64,000 nucleotides of DNA, from assembly GCA_016185205.1 (NCBI GenBank), contig JACPOA010000016.1, forward strand, positions 156,945 through 220,944, written 5' to 3'. Source of the DNA: Hyphomicrobiales bacterium (GTDB taxonomy: Bacteria > Pseudomonadota > Alphaproteobacteria > Rhizobiales > Xanthobacteraceae). Positions 33,874-43,566 of this stretch are shown here, in pieces; position 1 is the first letter of the stretch, and the number at the start of each line of letters is the position of its first letter. The notes beneath the pieces were generated by a model, which worked only from the letters and a program-made list of their open reading frames with translations, was not told where the DNA came from and did no database searches. A program made the position numbers and the translations under genes.

Positions 33874-35313
33874 ATGGCAGCGATGGCGGGCCCCACAGCG
33901 GCAAAACCCAAGTCACCGGTTGAGACCCGTGATCCGGCTGCGATCGCGGCGGCAATCGCCGCGCTGACCGCGGCCTTCGGCAACCGCATCGTCACCTCGC
34001 AATCGGTGCGCGAGCAGCACGGCAATACGCTCACCTGGGTGCCCAACCAGCCGCCGGATGCGGTGGTGTTTCCGCAAACCACGCAAGACGTGCAGCAGAT
34101 CGTGCGCATCTGCGCGGACAAGCGCGTGCCGGTCATTCCGTTCGGCACCGGCACTTCGCTCGAAGGCCATATCAACGCGCCGCTCGGCGGCGTGTCGATC
34201 GATGTCCGCGACATGAACAAGATGCTGGCCGTGCACGCGGAAGATCTCGATTGCGTGGTCGAGCCCGGCATCACCCGCAAGGCGCTCAACGAGCAGCTGC
34301 GCGACCAGGGCCTGTTCTTTCCGATCGATCCAGGCGCCGACGCTTCGCTCGGCGGCATGGCGGCGACGCGCTGCTCGGGCACCAATGCGGTGCGCTACGG
34401 CACCATGAAGGACAACGTGCTGGCGATGAAGGTGGTGATGGCCGATGGCGAGTTGATGACGACCTCGCGCCGCGCGAAAAAGTCGGCGGCCGGCTACGAT
34501 CTCACGCGGCTGCTCGTGGGTTCGGAAGGCACCCTCGGCATCATCACCGAACTCACGCTCAAACTGTCGGGCATTCCTGAGGCGATCGCCTCGGGCGTTT
34601 GCCCGTTTCCTTCGGTCGATGCCGCCTGCAAGGCCACCATCCTCACCATCCAGTCGGGCATACCGGTCGCGCGCATCGAATTGCTCGATGCGCTGCAGAT
34701 CAAGGCGTGCAACGCCTATTCCAAGCTCGCGCTGCCGGAAGTGCCGACACTGTTCGTCGAGTTCCACGGCAGCGACGCAAGCGTCGCCGAGCAGTCGCAG
34801 CGGTTCGGCGACATCGTCGCCGATCTGGGCGGCGGGCCGTTCGACTGGGCGACCAAAGCCGAAGATCGCAGCCGCCTCTGGCAGGCGCGGCACGACGGCT
34901 ATCATGCCGGGCGCCGGCTGCGGCCGGGCGCCTCCGCCTTCGCCACCGACGTCTGCGTGCCGATCTCGCGACTGGCCGAATGCGTCAACGCCACCCAGCG
35001 CGAGATCGCCGAACTCAAGCTGGTGGCGCCGATCCTCGGCCATGTCGGCGACGGCAATTTCCATCTCACCCTGCTGGTCGACATGGACGATGCCGACGAG
35101 CTCAAACGCGCCAAGCTTCTGATGGAGCGGCTGGTCGAATTGGCGCTGTCCATGGACGGCACCTGTACCGGCGAGCACGGCGTCGGGCAGGGCAAGATGA
35201 AATACCTGCTGGCCGAGCACGGCGCGCCCGCGCTCGCCGCCATGGCCGCGATCAAGCGTGCGCTCGATCCGCAGAACATCCTGAATCCGGGCAAGATCGT
35301 CGCGCTGTCCTGA
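33874..35313 (+). CDS. FAD-linked oxidase, D-lactate dehydrogenase/GlcD type
   Basis: A 479-residue flavoprotein of the VAO/PCMH family. The FAD-binding domain shows PDAVVFPQTTQDVQQIVRIC, PVIPFGTGTSLEGHINAP, GADASLGGMAATRCSGTNAV and LLVGSEGTLGIITELTLKL. The cap domain has GHVGDGNFHLTLLVD and TCTGEHGVGQGKMKYL, where the His and Glu residues are typical of D-lactate or glycolate oxidising enzymes. It would pass electrons to a quinone or cytochrome. It might act with the nearby hydroxyacid dehydrogenase, but that is only proximity. Confidence 0.92.
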   Translation: MAAMAGPTAAKPKSPVETRDPAAIAAAIAALTAAFGNRIVTSQSVREQHGNTLTWVPNQPPDAVVFPQTTQDVQQIVRICADKRVPVIPFGTGTSLEGHINAPLGGVSIDVRDMNKMLAVHAEDLDCVVEPGITRKALNEQLRDQGLFFPIDPGADASLGGMAATRCSGTNAVRYGTMKDNVLAMKVVMADGELMTTSRRAKKSAAGYDLTRLLVGSEGTLGIITELTLKLSGIPEAIASGVCPFPSVDAACKATILTIQSGIPVARIELLDALQIKACNAYSKLALPEVPTLFVEFHGSDASVAEQSQRFGDIVADLGGGPFDWATKAEDRSRLWQARHDGYHAGRRLRPGASAFATDVCVPISRLAECVNATQREIAELKLVAPILGHVGDGNFHLTLLVDMDDADELKRAKLLMERLVELALSMDGTCTGEHGVGQGKMKYLLAEHGAPALAAMAAIKRALDPQNILNPGKIVALS

Positions 35314-35379
35314 GCCGCGACATAGATTTGCCGCCTGGAACCGGCAAGAATAGCGTACATATTATGTCATGCGGCGCGA

Positions 35380-38300
35380 GTGCGGGCCGGCCGCGGATTT
35401 GCGCTGGAGTTGGCGTTGCAGACCACCCTGCTCGGATTGGCGATCGCGATCATTCTGGCGCTGCTGGCAGCGCTGGTCGGTCCGCTGCTGATCGACTGGG
35501 GCGGCCACCGCTCGCTGTTCGAGGCCGAGGCCAGCCGCCTTATCGGCGTCGACGTGCGCGTCACCGGCGCGATCGACGCGCGCCTGCTGCCGTCGCCGCA
35601 GCTCATGCTGCATGAGATCGAGGTGGGCAGCGGAAGCGATAAGATCCGCGCCACCTCGCTCGGCATCGAATTCGCGCTCGGGTCGCTGATGCGCGGCGAC
35701 TGGCGGGCGTCCGAGATGCATCTCGTCGGTCCGCGGGTCACCCTGGGCCTCGATACAGCCGGTCGCGTGCAGGCGCCGAACATCGCGGTCGCCTTCGATC
35801 CGGACGGATTGACGATCGACCGGCTCAGCATCGAGAACGGCCAGGTCACCCTCACCGACGCGGCGAGCGGCGTCAGCGTCACGCTCGAACGGCTGTGGTT
35901 TAACGGCGAGGCACGCTCGCTGATCGGGCCGTTCAAGGGCGAGGGCGCCGTCACCATCGGCGGCGAGCTTTATCCCTATCGGATCGCCGCCGGCCGCTAC
36001 GGCGACGACGGCACGCTCAAGCTTCGTGTCAATGTCGATCCGGTCAATCATCCGCTCAGCATCGAAGCCGACGGCACCTTGGCGCTCGCCGGCGGCACGC
36101 CGAAGTTCGAGGGCAGCTTGAGCCTGGCGCGGCCGGTCGGAATCGCGTCGCGCCGCGCGGCGCAGGTGACGCAGACTGTAAGCCAGCCTTGGCGCGTGAG
36201 CGGCAAACTCAAAGCGAGCGCGCAATCCGCGCTTATCGAGCAGGCGGAGTTCCAGTACGGCTCGGAGGAGCAGGGGCTCAAACTTAACGGCGTGGCCGAT
36301 TTCAAGTTCGGCAAGAACCCGCGCTTCGATGGCGTGCTGTCGGGCCGGCAGATCGATCTCGATCGCGCGCTGGCTTCCGGCACCGGCAGCCGGCTGCTGC
36401 CGGCCGCCGCCATCCGCGAGCTTGCCGAACTGGGCGGCGGCGCCTTCCGTCCCGCCATTCCGATCCAAATCGGTGTCGGCATCGATCAGATCACGCTCGG
36501 CGGCAACAGCGTGCAGAATTTGCGCGGCGACCTCAGCGCCGACGCCCAGGGCTGGAATTTGGACCGTTTTGAGTTTCGCGCCCCCGGCTTCACCCAGGTG
36601 CGGTTGAGCGGCCATTTGGCGGTCGGTGTCACGGGCGCCGCCTTCACCGGGCCCGCTGAAATCGAAGCCGTCGATCCGAAGGCCCTGGCCGCCTGGCTGG
36701 AAGGCCGCGGGGAAACCGTCCAGGGCGAATTGCGGCCCTTGAGCTTACGCGGCGAGGTGACGCTCGCCAGCGAAAAGGTCGCGGTCGAGCGCCTCAAGGC
36801 CGAGTTCGATCGCAAGCCCATCGCCGGCCGTCTGGTCTATGTCTTCGCCGCCGCGAACAAATCGGCCAAGCTTGACGCCGAGCTCAATGCTCCCGAGCTC
36901 GATATCGACGCCGCGCTCGGCTTCGGCAATGCTCTGCTCGCCGGCTCCGCTATCGAACGCCCGCACGATATGACCATTGCCGTCGATATCGGCCGCGCCA
37001 CGGTGGCCGGCTTCGTCGCACGCAATGCCAGCGTGCGGCTGAAGGTCGATGGCGACGGTTTGCAGATCGACCGGCTCGCGGTCGCCGATCTCGGCGGCGC
37101 CGCCTTTTCGGCGAGCGGCCGCATCGTCACCGCGGCGCCATCGCCGCAGGGCAGCATGCGCCTCGATCTCGATGCACCGGACATGAAGCCGGTCATGGCC
37201 GTGCTCGCACGGTTTGCGCCGGAGATCGCGCAAGCACTTGCCCGCGGCGCGCCGATGATGGCGCCGGCCAAACTGCATGCGCGATTGACCATTGATGGCG
37301 CGGTTTCGGCGACGCGAGTCAAGCTCGGCATCGACGGCAACCTCGGCAAGGTGCGCCTGGCCTTGAACGGCCAGGCGGATGCCGACCCGATCGCGTTCAG
37401 CGTCGGCGATCTGCGACTGGACGCAAAGTTCGAGGCCGACGAGGGCAAGGCGCTGGTGGCCATGCTGGGCCTCGACCGCCTGGTGGTCGCAAATGCCGGC
37501 CCCGGCGCCTTGACGGTCAACGCCAGCGGACCTGCGCGCGGCGATCTGCGCGTCGAGAGCTGGCTCACCGCCGGCGGGCTCGAGGCGAATGTGAGTGGCG
37601 CGGCGCGGCTGTTGGCAGGCGCTCCCTCCGCGGCACTGCGTGCCACCATCGTCAAGGCCGACATGGCGCCGCTGCGCGGGCCGAGCGGCGGCCATGCCGC
37701 GCTGCCGGTTGCATTGACGACGCGCGTGACGCTGGCCGGCAATGATGTGTCGCTCGCCGACATCAATGCCACCATCGCCGGTTCGGTCGTGCGCGGAAAA
37801 CTTGAAATCGGGCTGGCGCGGCCGTATCGCCTGCGCGGCGAGATCGAGGCCGGTCAGGTCGACGGCGCCAGTCTGGTCGGCGCATCGATCGGCATGCCGG
37901 CTCCATCAGGCAATAACAGCAACGCGTCCTTTATCTGGTCGAGCGAACCGTTCGCCGACGGTGCATTTGGCGATTTCACCGGCCAGATCGCGCTCAAGGC
38001 GCGGCGCTTCGATTTGCTGCCGCAGGTCACGGCACGGGAATTTCGCGCATCCCTGCGGTTTGCCAAGGACGAATTCACATTCGACGACATCACCGGCGAT
38101 GTCGCCGGCGGTCGGCTCACCGGTCGAGCTTCGTTCCGGACCGTCAATAACGGCTTGCAGGCGCGTGCGAAGGTTTCGGTCTCGGGCGCCGACGCGGCGA
38201 GTTTGCTTTCCGCAGGTGCGCGACCGCCAGTCACAGGCGCGCTCGGCTTTGCGGCCGAGATCGCAGGTGCCGGCTTGAGCCCGGTCGCATTGATCGGCTC

Positions 38301-38910
38301 CTTGCAAGGGGCGGGAAATATCTCGCTCACCGATGCCCAATTCGCCGGCCTCGATCCGCGCGCCTTCGACGCCGTCACCCGCGCGGTGGATCAGGGCCTG
38401 CCGGTCGACGCGGGGCGCATCTCCAACGTGGTGAGCAAGGCTTTGGACAGCGGCCAGCTTTCGATCAAGCGAGTAGAGGGCACGATTGCCATCAGCGCCG
38501 GGCGGATGCAACTGAACAATGTCACCGCCGATGCCAAGGACGCTGTGCTGTCGCTTTACGGAAATCTCGATCTCACCGACGGCTCGCTCGATGCACACTT
38601 GGTGCTGTCGGGATTGAGCCAGGCGGCCGGCGCCCGACCTGATATTTTCATGGCATTGAAGGGTCCGGTCGCCAAGCCGTCGCGCAGCATTGATATCGCG
38701 GCGTTGAGCGGATGGCTCACATTGCGCGCAATCGAAAACCAGGCAAAGCGATTGCGGGAGATCGAGCGCGCACCGCAGCAACCCGAAAGTCAGCCACCGC
38801 CACCGAAGAGCGAGCAGGCGCCTGCATTGCCGGCACCGGTCGATATCAGACCGGCACCCGCGCCGAGGCGCGAGCGTCAGCCGGCGGCGTCAGTCGGCCC
38901 GCAGAACTGA
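35380..38910 (+). CDS. Large AsmA-family envelope protein
   Basis: A 1,176-residue protein. One N-terminal membrane segment (LGLAIAIILALLAALVGPLL) is followed by a very long beta-rich periplasmic region with the AsmA start IDWGGHRSLFEAEASRLIGV and repeated strand motifs. An AsmA C-terminal region near residues 1000-1120 (AGRISNVVSKALDSGQLSIK, NVTADAKDAVLSLYGNLDL) precedes a Pro-rich tail. AsmA-like proteins are thought to bridge the periplasm and move phospholipid to the outer membrane. The start is a GTG at 35380; no in-frame ATG lies near. The 3' end overlaps the convergent RHH gene by 21 bp. Confidence 0.88.
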   Translation: MRAGRGFALELALQTTLLGLAIAIILALLAALVGPLLIDWGGHRSLFEAEASRLIGVDVRVTGAIDARLLPSPQLMLHEIEVGSGSDKIRATSLGIEFALGSLMRGDWRASEMHLVGPRVTLGLDTAGRVQAPNIAVAFDPDGLTIDRLSIENGQVTLTDAASGVSVTLERLWFNGEARSLIGPFKGEGAVTIGGELYPYRIAAGRYGDDGTLKLRVNVDPVNHPLSIEADGTLALAGGTPKFEGSLSLARPVGIASRRAAQVTQTVSQPWRVSGKLKASAQSALIEQAEFQYGSEEQGLKLNGVADFKFGKNPRFDGVLSGRQIDLDRALASGTGSRLLPAAAIRELAELGGGAFRPAIPIQIGVGIDQITLGGNSVQNLRGDLSADAQGWNLDRFEFRAPGFTQVRLSGHLAVGVTGAAFTGPAEIEAVDPKALAAWLEGRGETVQGELRPLSLRGEVTLASEKVAVERLKAEFDRKPIAGRLVYVFAAANKSAKLDAELNAPELDIDAALGFGNALLAGSAIERPHDMTIAVDIGRATVAGFVARNASVRLKVDGDGLQIDRLAVADLGGAAFSASGRIVTAAPSPQGSMRLDLDAPDMKPVMAVLARFAPEIAQALARGAPMMAPAKLHARLTIDGAVSATRVKLGIDGNLGKVRLALNGQADADPIAFSVGDLRLDAKFEADEGKALVAMLGLDRLVVANAGPGALTVNASGPARGDLRVESWLTAGGLEANVSGAARLLAGAPSAALRATIVKADMAPLRGPSGGHAALPVALTTRVTLAGNDVSLADINATIAGSVVRGKLEIGLARPYRLRGEIEAGQVDGASLVGASIGMPAPSGNNSNASFIWSSEPFADGAFGDFTGQIALKARRFDLLPQVTAREFRASLRFAKDEFTFDDITGDVAGGRLTGRASFRTVNNGLQARAKVSVSGADAASLLSAGARPPVTGALGFAAEIAGAGLSPVALIGSLQGAGNISLTDAQFAGLDPRAFDAVTRAVDQGLPVDAGRISNVVSKALDSGQLSIKRVEGTIAISAGRMQLNNVTADAKDAVLSLYGNLDLTDGSLDAHLVLSGLSQAAGARPDIFMALKGPVAKPSRSIDIAALSGWLTLRAIENQAKRLREIERAPQQPESQPPPPKSEQAPALPAPVDIRPAPAPRRERQPAASVGPQN

Positions 38911-39183
38911 GGGAGTCGAGCGCGCGCCCGCCTCGCGGGAGACACCTTGCGCGCTGCGTGCGTCGCCGATCTGCGCGCGATAATGGTCGAGAACAAACAG
39001 CCGGATCGCGGATGACAGATTGCCGTGACGGCGATCGGTATCGATCGAGGCTACAAGGTCGGACAGAGTCATCTCGCGGCTGGTCGCGATTTCTTTCAAT
39101 CCCTTCCAGAATGCGTCTTCGAGACTGACGCTCGTCTTGTGGCCCGCGATGACGATCGAGCGTTTGACAACCGGGGATTTCAT
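38890..39183 (-). CDS. Ribbon-helix-helix domain protein
   Basis: A 97-residue protein: KRSIVIAGHKTSVSLEDAFW then KGLKEIATSREMTLSDLVAS is the RHH_4 pattern of rhizobial small regulators. The C-terminal half, SAIRLFVLDHYRAQIGDARS, is followed by a variable tail. It should bind DNA as a dimer; the target is unknown. Its start overlaps the DUF4169 stop in an ATGA, a pairing seen widely in this order. Confidence 0.85.
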   Translation of the reverse strand: MKSPVVKRSIVIAGHKTSVSLEDAFWKGLKEIATSREMTLSDLVASIDTDRRHGNLSSAIRLFVLDHYRAQIGDARSAQGVSREAGARSTPSVLRAD

Positions 39184-39368
39184 CGGCCGTCTCCTCTGTC
39201 AATCCGGTGGTTGTCGAGGTCGCGGCTGGCCATGCTCTGCTGCGCGTCTTCGAGCTTGCGTTGATGGTTGGGCCGGCCGTGGGCAAGACGGTTAGCGTCG
39301 GCGCGCTGATCGTCCGCGCGCCGTTTGGCTCGCTTGCGCGCGGTTCGAAGGTTGACCAATTCAGCCAT
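39180..39368 (-). CDS. DUF4169 family protein
   Basis: A 62-residue basic protein with the family's N-terminal MAELVNLRTARKRAKRR and C-terminal DLDNHRIDRGDGR. It is almost all helix and highly charged. Function unknown. DUF4169 and the RHH gene form a coupled pair. Confidence 0.9.
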   Translation of the reverse strand: MAELVNLRTARKRAKRRADDQRADANRLAHGRPNHQRKLEDAQQSMASRDLDNHRIDRGDGR

Positions 39369-39911
39369 TCATAACCTCGACGGTAACAGGATATGCTGGT
39401 CGCTCGGGAGCCTAATGTGGTCCCGTCCATCGCCACCAATAACGTCGACACTTTGGCGAAGGACCTATTCGCTTTGTCTGGTAGGCGACTCTGTAAGATT
39501 GCACGGGTCACTTTGGGCGAAATTGCCGTGCCAATTCAACACACGGTTAGTTGATCGTAATAGATCGGCATGTAGCAGGCAGCGAATACAATGAGAGACT
39601 TGACGTATAATTGCCGAGGCTGCAAGTTACTTCCAAATGTATATTTAGTTATTTGAAAAGATTTACTATCGAAAACATGAAATGGGTGTTCACCAAACCC
39701 TATTGCAATTTCCCACAACAACGTATTTGACATGGAAATTCAGTAGAATAGGCGCGGGATACGCTTATCAGGTGCTCAAAAATACATCCTGATCTGCGGA
39801 TATAGCTTTGCCGATTTCTACCACACGTTGCGGCGGCTCCGATGATTCGCGCGTGCCTGTATATAGCGGCGGCCCACTCGGCTGCTACTCGCCGGCCAAA
39901 AAATCAACGAT
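39369..39911. other. Gene-poor, AT-richer gap
   Basis: About 540 bp with no supportable gene. The middle (about 39540-39800) is clearly AT-richer than its surroundings, with TATTTAGTTATTTGAAAAGA and CATGAAATGGGTG. Short frames on both strands have no start signals or recognisable products. It could be the remains of foreign DNA, a promoter region for the DUF4169-RHH pair, or an RNA gene I do not recognise. No tRNA fold was found. Confidence 0.5.
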
Positions 39912-41339
39912 TTAGCGGGGGCGGGTCATTTTTTCGGGGCGCACGAGACGATCGAATTCGGGTCCCGAGACATACCCCAGCCGCATGGCTTCTTCGCGCA
40001 GCGTGCTGCCGTTGGCGTGCGCGGCCTTGGCGATCGCTGCTGCCTTGTCGTAGCCGATCTCCGGCGCCAGCGCGGTCACCAGCATCAGCGAGCGCGCCAT
40101 CAGCTCGGCGATGCGCGGCTCGTTGGCCTTTATCCCCAGCACGCAATTGTCGGTGAACGAGTTCACCGCATCGCCCAAAAGCCGGATCGACTGCAGCATG
40201 CAATAGGCCAGCACCGGCTTGTAGACGTTGAGCTCGAAATGGCCCTGGCTGCCGGCCACCGTGACGGTGGTGTTGTTGCCGAACACCAGGGCGCACACCA
40301 TGGTGAGCGCCTCGCTCTGCGTCGGGTTGGTCTTGCCCGGCATGATCGAGGAGCCAAGCTCGTTGCTCGGCAAAATCAATTCGCCAAGCCCCGAGCGCGG
40401 GCCGGAGCCGAGCAGGCGGATATCGTTGGCGATCTTGAACAGCGCGGTGGCGGCGGCGTTGATGGCGCCGTGCACGAACACATAGGCGTCGTGGCCGGCC
40501 ATGTGCTCGAACTTGTTGGGCGCGCTGGTGAACGGCAGCCTGGTCAGCTGCGCGATCCGTCGCGCAAAAGCCTTGGCGAATTTCGGCTTGGAATTCAAGC
40601 CGGTGCCGACCGCGGTGCCGCCCTGCGCCAGCGGATAAAGCTCGCGTTGCGCCACGCGCAGCCGCGCGATCGCAGACTTCACCTGCGCGGCATAGCCGGA
40701 GAACTCCTGGCCGAGCGTGATCGGGGTCGCGTCCATGGTGTGGGTGCGGCCGATCTTGACGATTCTGGCGAACTCCTTGGCCTTGCGGTCGAGCGCCTGG
40801 TGCAGCAGCGTCAGCGCCGGTAGCAGGTGCGCGGACATCTGCAGCGCCGCCGCGATATGCATGGCGGTCGGGATCGAGTCGTTGGACGACTGGCTCATAT
40901 TGACGTGATCGTTCGGATGCACCGGCTTTTTCGCGCCGAGCTCGCCGCCGAGCGCGAGATTGGCGGCGTTGGCGATCACCTCGTTGACGTTCATGTTGGT
41001 CTGCGTGCCGGAGCCGGTCTGCCAGACCAGCAGCGGGAAGTGCCCGTCGAGCTTGCCGTCGGCGATGTCCTGCGCCACCGCGACGATGGCGCTCGCGCGC
41101 CGCCGGTCGAGGCTCCCGAGGTCGCGATTGACCTCGGCCGCCGCGCGCTTGATCAGGCCGAGCGCGTGCACGATTTCGATCGGCATGCGTTCGCTGCCGA
41201 TGCGGAAATTGTGCAGCGAGCGCTCGGTCTGCGCGCCCCACAATTTGTCGGCCGCAATAGCGAGCGGCCCGAAGGCGTCGCTCTCGGTGCGAGTGTTGTG
41301 GCGTTTTTTGGCGGGCGTTAAATGTTTTTGTTTGCGCAT
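39912..41339 (-). CDS. fumC: Class II fumarate hydratase
   Basis: FumC converts fumarate to malate in the TCA cycle without iron. The 475-residue protein has [87 protein letters not shown] and the superfamily signature [16 protein letters not shown]. The ATG at 41339 lies inside a palindromic repeat (41334-41382). The next codons ([11 protein letters not shown]) replace the usual short N-terminus, and no other ATG, GTG or ribosome-binding site was found nearby. Confidence 0.94.
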   Translation of the reverse strand: MRKQKHLTPAKKRHNTRTESDAFGPLAIAADKLWGAQTERSLHNFRIGSERMPIEIVHALGLIKRAAAEVNRDLGSLDRRRASAIVAVAQDIADGKLDGHFPLLVWQTGSGTQTNMNVNEVIANAANLALGGELGAKKPVHPNDHVNMSQSSNDSIPTAMHIAAALQMSAHLLPALTLLHQALDRKAKEFARIVKIGRTHTMDATPITLGQEFSGYAAQVKSAIARLRVAQRELYPLAQGGTAVGTGLNSKPKFAKAFARRIAQLTRLPFTSAPNKFEHMAGHDAYVFVHGAINAAATALFKIANDIRLLGSGPRSGLGELILPSNELGSSIMPGKTNPTQSEALTMVCALVFGNNTTVTVAGSQGHFELNVYKPVLAYCMLQSIRLLGDAVNSFTDNCVLGIKANEPRIAELMARSLMLVTALAPEIGYDKAAAIAKAAHANGSTLREEAMRLGYVSGPEFDRLVRPEKMTRPR

Positions 41340-41382
41340 GATCTTGTCCGAAAACCGGTAGCCACTTTTCGGGATCATGCGC
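41334..41382. repeat. GCGCATGATC...GATCATGCGC palindromic element, short copy
   Basis: A 49-bp version with perfect ends. The interior reads TTGTCCGAAAACCGGTAGCC, then ACTTTTCGG. It separates sspB (ends 41383) and fumC (starts 41339), and overlaps the fumC start codon. Confidence 0.8.
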
Positions 41383-41967
41383 CTATTTCTTGCGGAAACG
41401 GTCGAGGCGGACGACTTCGCCGCCGCCGCGGCTGGGCTTGTCTGGCTCCGGCTCGGTCTCGGACGCGGCCGCCGGCGAGGTTTCCGGCGCGGGTACGGCC
41501 ATCGGGATCGAGGGCACGCGCTTGCGCTTGCCCGACTTGTCTTGCGACTGGTCTTGCACCGATCCTTGCCCCTTCTCTTGCGCATTGGCCGGCGCCTGCT
41601 GGCCCTGGTCCCCGCCGACCTCCTCGAATTGCAGACCGAACTGCACCGACGGGTCGAAGAAACCGGTGATCGCCTCGAACGGGATGGCCAGCCGTTCGGT
41701 GATGCCGCCGAACGACAGGCCGACCTCGAACGCCTGCTCGCTCACCGCCAGATCCCAGAACTGGTGCTGCAGGATGATGGTCATCTTGTCGGGATGCTGC
41801 GCGCGCAGCCGGTCCGACATGCGCACGCCGGCGGCATGGGTGTCGAACTCGATGAAAAAATGATGGTCACCCGGCAGGCCCTTCTTGGCGGCATCGCCGA
41901 GCACGCTGCGCACCACGCCGCGCAGCGCCAGCTGGGTCAGGAGATCGTAGCGGATATGGTCGGCCAT
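41383..41967 (-). CDS. sspB: SspB-family ClpXP adaptor
   Basis: The alphaproteobacterial SspB delivers ssrA-tagged or other substrates to ClpXP. The 194-residue protein has the SspB fold: [60 protein letters not shown] and [21 protein letters not shown] disordered Pro/Glu tail of about 65 residues ends in [10 protein letters not shown], like the ClpX-binding C-terminal motif. The ATG at 41967 (MADHIRYDL) is the usual start. It is upstream of fumC in the same direction, a common pairing in the order. Confidence 0.88.
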   Translation of the reverse strand: MADHIRYDLLTQLALRGVVRSVLGDAAKKGLPGDHHFFIEFDTHAAGVRMSDRLRAQHPDKMTIILQHQFWDLAVSEQAFEVGLSFGGITERLAIPFEAITGFFDPSVQFGLQFEEVGGDQGQQAPANAQEKGQGSVQDQSQDKSGKRKRVPSIPMAVPAPETSPAAASETEPEPDKPSRGGGEVVRLDRFRKK

Positions 41968-42155
41968 GCGGGCTTCAGGGTCTGTGTTGCGGATTCGGGC
42001 CAACAATAGAGCCAGGCGGCCTTCAGCGCCACGTCAGCATCGCTGGAAAATTGTCCGAAAAATGAAAGTGGAGGCTTCTGTTGCCAGGTGCCTCCGAACC
42101 CCGCCTAACCGCTGCTAAGACGGCTAGGACTTGTAGGCTTGGTTATTCAAACCGC

Positions 42156-42404
42156 TTACGCGGCCTGAGCAACCGGAGCATAGTTGTCATTTGCAACTAC
42201 GATTTGGCCCGATAACGGCGGTACCATGCCGAGCAAAAGTTCGTCCTTTACGCCCTCGTCGATCCTAGTTCGCCCCCGCCGAAGCCCCCCCCTCCCTTTA
42301 TCCCTCCCCGCATGCGGGGGAGGGTAAGGGTGGGGGCTTGGGTGGAGGCGCCGGGTACTGCCCCCGGGTCCGAAAGGTTTATTACGACGGCCATTTATCG
42401 CCAT
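42156..42404 (-). CDS. Possible small protein containing a repeat-derived segment
   Basis: An 82-codon minus-strand frame. The N-terminal MAINGRRNKPFGPGG and C-terminal LSGQIVVANDNYAPVAQAA look protein-like. The middle (LHPSPHPYPPPHAGRDKGRG) is palindromic repeat DNA at 42285-42350. No family or clear ribosome-binding site was found. If real it is another gene invaded in frame; it may equally be chance. Confidence 0.3.
   Translation of the reverse strand: MAINGRRNKPFGPGGSTRRLHPSPHPYPPPHAGRDKGRGGLRRGRTRIDEGVKDELLLGMVPPLSGQIVVANDNYAPVAQAA
42285..42350. repeat. CCCTCCCCG/CGGGGGAGGG repeat
   Basis: TTATCCCTCCCCGCATGCGG then GGGAGGG forms a hairpin flanked by CCCCCCCTCCC and GTGGGGGCTTGGGTGG. 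Same family as the copies in prmA and uvrD. Confidence 0.75.
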
Positions 42405-42529
42405 AGCCGGGTTGCCCCGGCACCCAACAATATAGGGACAGAAGGTTACCGAAGGAAGAGCGGGTAAACGCGCTTTCAGGCTGAGTGGGCACCGGTCAGC
42501 CGCCCGGAAAGCGCGTAACATAAAAAGCG

Positions 42530-42545
42530 CGTTTCACGTGAAACA
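42530..42545. other. parS-like centromere site
   Basis: GTTTCACGTGAAAC at 42531-42544 is a perfect palindrome. With flanks it matches the chromosomal parS consensus TGTTTCACGTGAAACA at 15 of 16 positions. ParB binds such sites to organise and segregate the origin region. It lies between genes upstream of cheW. Only one site was seen in the window. Confidence 0.7.
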
Positions 42546-42990
42546 ATTCCTATCGCGCCATGCGCCTGGCGCATGACGGGGATAAGTCGGGGGCTGATTT
42601 TATTGGGATTGGCTCCGGGCGCCGGCAATTTACACTGTCATGCCCTGGCTTGACGTGGGGAGAGTAAGGCCAAGGCGGTTCGTCGCATATGCGCGGGTTT
42701 ATGTTTTCGGTACATCCTTCGCGCGGTAATGATTTTCGGAAGAGACAACCTTGGCCGTCGCAAATAAACGCAATCCATTTTATCAATCTGTAATATCATT
42801 TCGAATCGTTATGTAAGTAAAACGTTTGCTGATGAATTTCATTTAAATTTACAGACATCGATAACGCACCAGCGGTTCTACCGCCTGCCCTGTCTCTCGT
42901 CTTCCGTGCGTTGAACCTATGAGGCACGCAGGAAGAGCGTTTTGTAGACATCGACCTTGCAAGAGGTCTTCAGCAGCGAGTCATACGCAC
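42546..42990. other. Intergenic region upstream of cheW
   Basis: About 440 bp without a supportable gene. From about 42770 to 42860 the DNA is AT-rich (TTTATCAATCTGTAATATCA, TTTCATTTAAATTTACAG), as expected for the cheW-chemoreceptor promoter, but no -35/-10 pair stands out. The short minus-strand frame at 42550-42786 has no recognisable product. Confidence 0.4.
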
Positions 42991-43557
42991 ATGAGTCAAT
43001 TAGCCACTTCGCCAAATACCTCTTCCAGTCAGTCAAATCCGAGCAATTGGGGAGCCGCCGACGCCGCGCGGAGCGAGAGTGCGGCGGAGCAGAGCCAATT
43101 CATCAGCTTCGCCATCGGCGACGACCAATACGGCGTCGACATCATGGCGGTGCGCGAGATCAAGGGCTGGTCGGACATCACCCATCTGCCGAAACAACCC
43201 GAATACGTGCGCGGTGTGCTCAATCTGCGCGGCGCCATCGTTCCGATTGTCGATCTGCGTTGCCGCCTGGGCGAAGGCCTGACCGAGACGACGCCGCTTC
43301 ATATCGTCATCATCGTGCAGGTCGACGGCCGCCAGGTCGGGCTGATCGGCGATCGCGTGCTCGACATCGTCTCGGTCGACGCCGCCCAGATTCAGCCGGT
43401 GCCGCGCACCGCGCATGGGGCCGGTTCGGACTTTCTGTCGGGCCTCGTCAGCATCGACAACACCATGATCGCGCTGATCGATCTGCCCAGCCTTTTGGCT
43501 ACGCAGGGAGATGATGCCATCGACCTTTCTACTATCCAACAAAATCGAGCATCGTAG
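42991..43557 (+). CDS. cheW: Chemotaxis coupling protein CheW
   Basis: CheW links chemoreceptors to the kinase CheA. The 188-residue protein has a Ser/Asn-rich N-terminal tail of about 35 residues, then the CheW beta-barrel pattern: FISFAIGDDQYGVDIMAVRE, QPEYVRGVLNLRGAIVPIVD, LRCRLGEG and IVQVDGRQVGLIGDRVLDIV. The start is the ATG at 42991 (MSQLATS); the frame is open upstream. The chemoreceptor gene follows after 9 bp, so the two are co-expressed. No cheA, cheY or cheR is in the window. Confidence 0.94.
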   Translation: MSQLATSPNTSSSQSNPSNWGAADAARSESAAEQSQFISFAIGDDQYGVDIMAVREIKGWSDITHLPKQPEYVRGVLNLRGAIVPIVDLRCRLGEGLTETTPLHIVIIVQVDGRQVGLIGDRVLDIVSVDAAQIQPVPRTAHGAGSDFLSGLVSIDNTMIALIDLPSLLATQGDDAIDLSTIQQNRAS

Positions 43558-43566
43558 GGAAATAAC

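Noticed and set aside
39325..39594. 89-codon + strand frame in the AT-rich gap
   Set aside because: It overlaps the DUF4169 start on the other strand, has no ribosome-binding site, and its product has no recognisable pattern.
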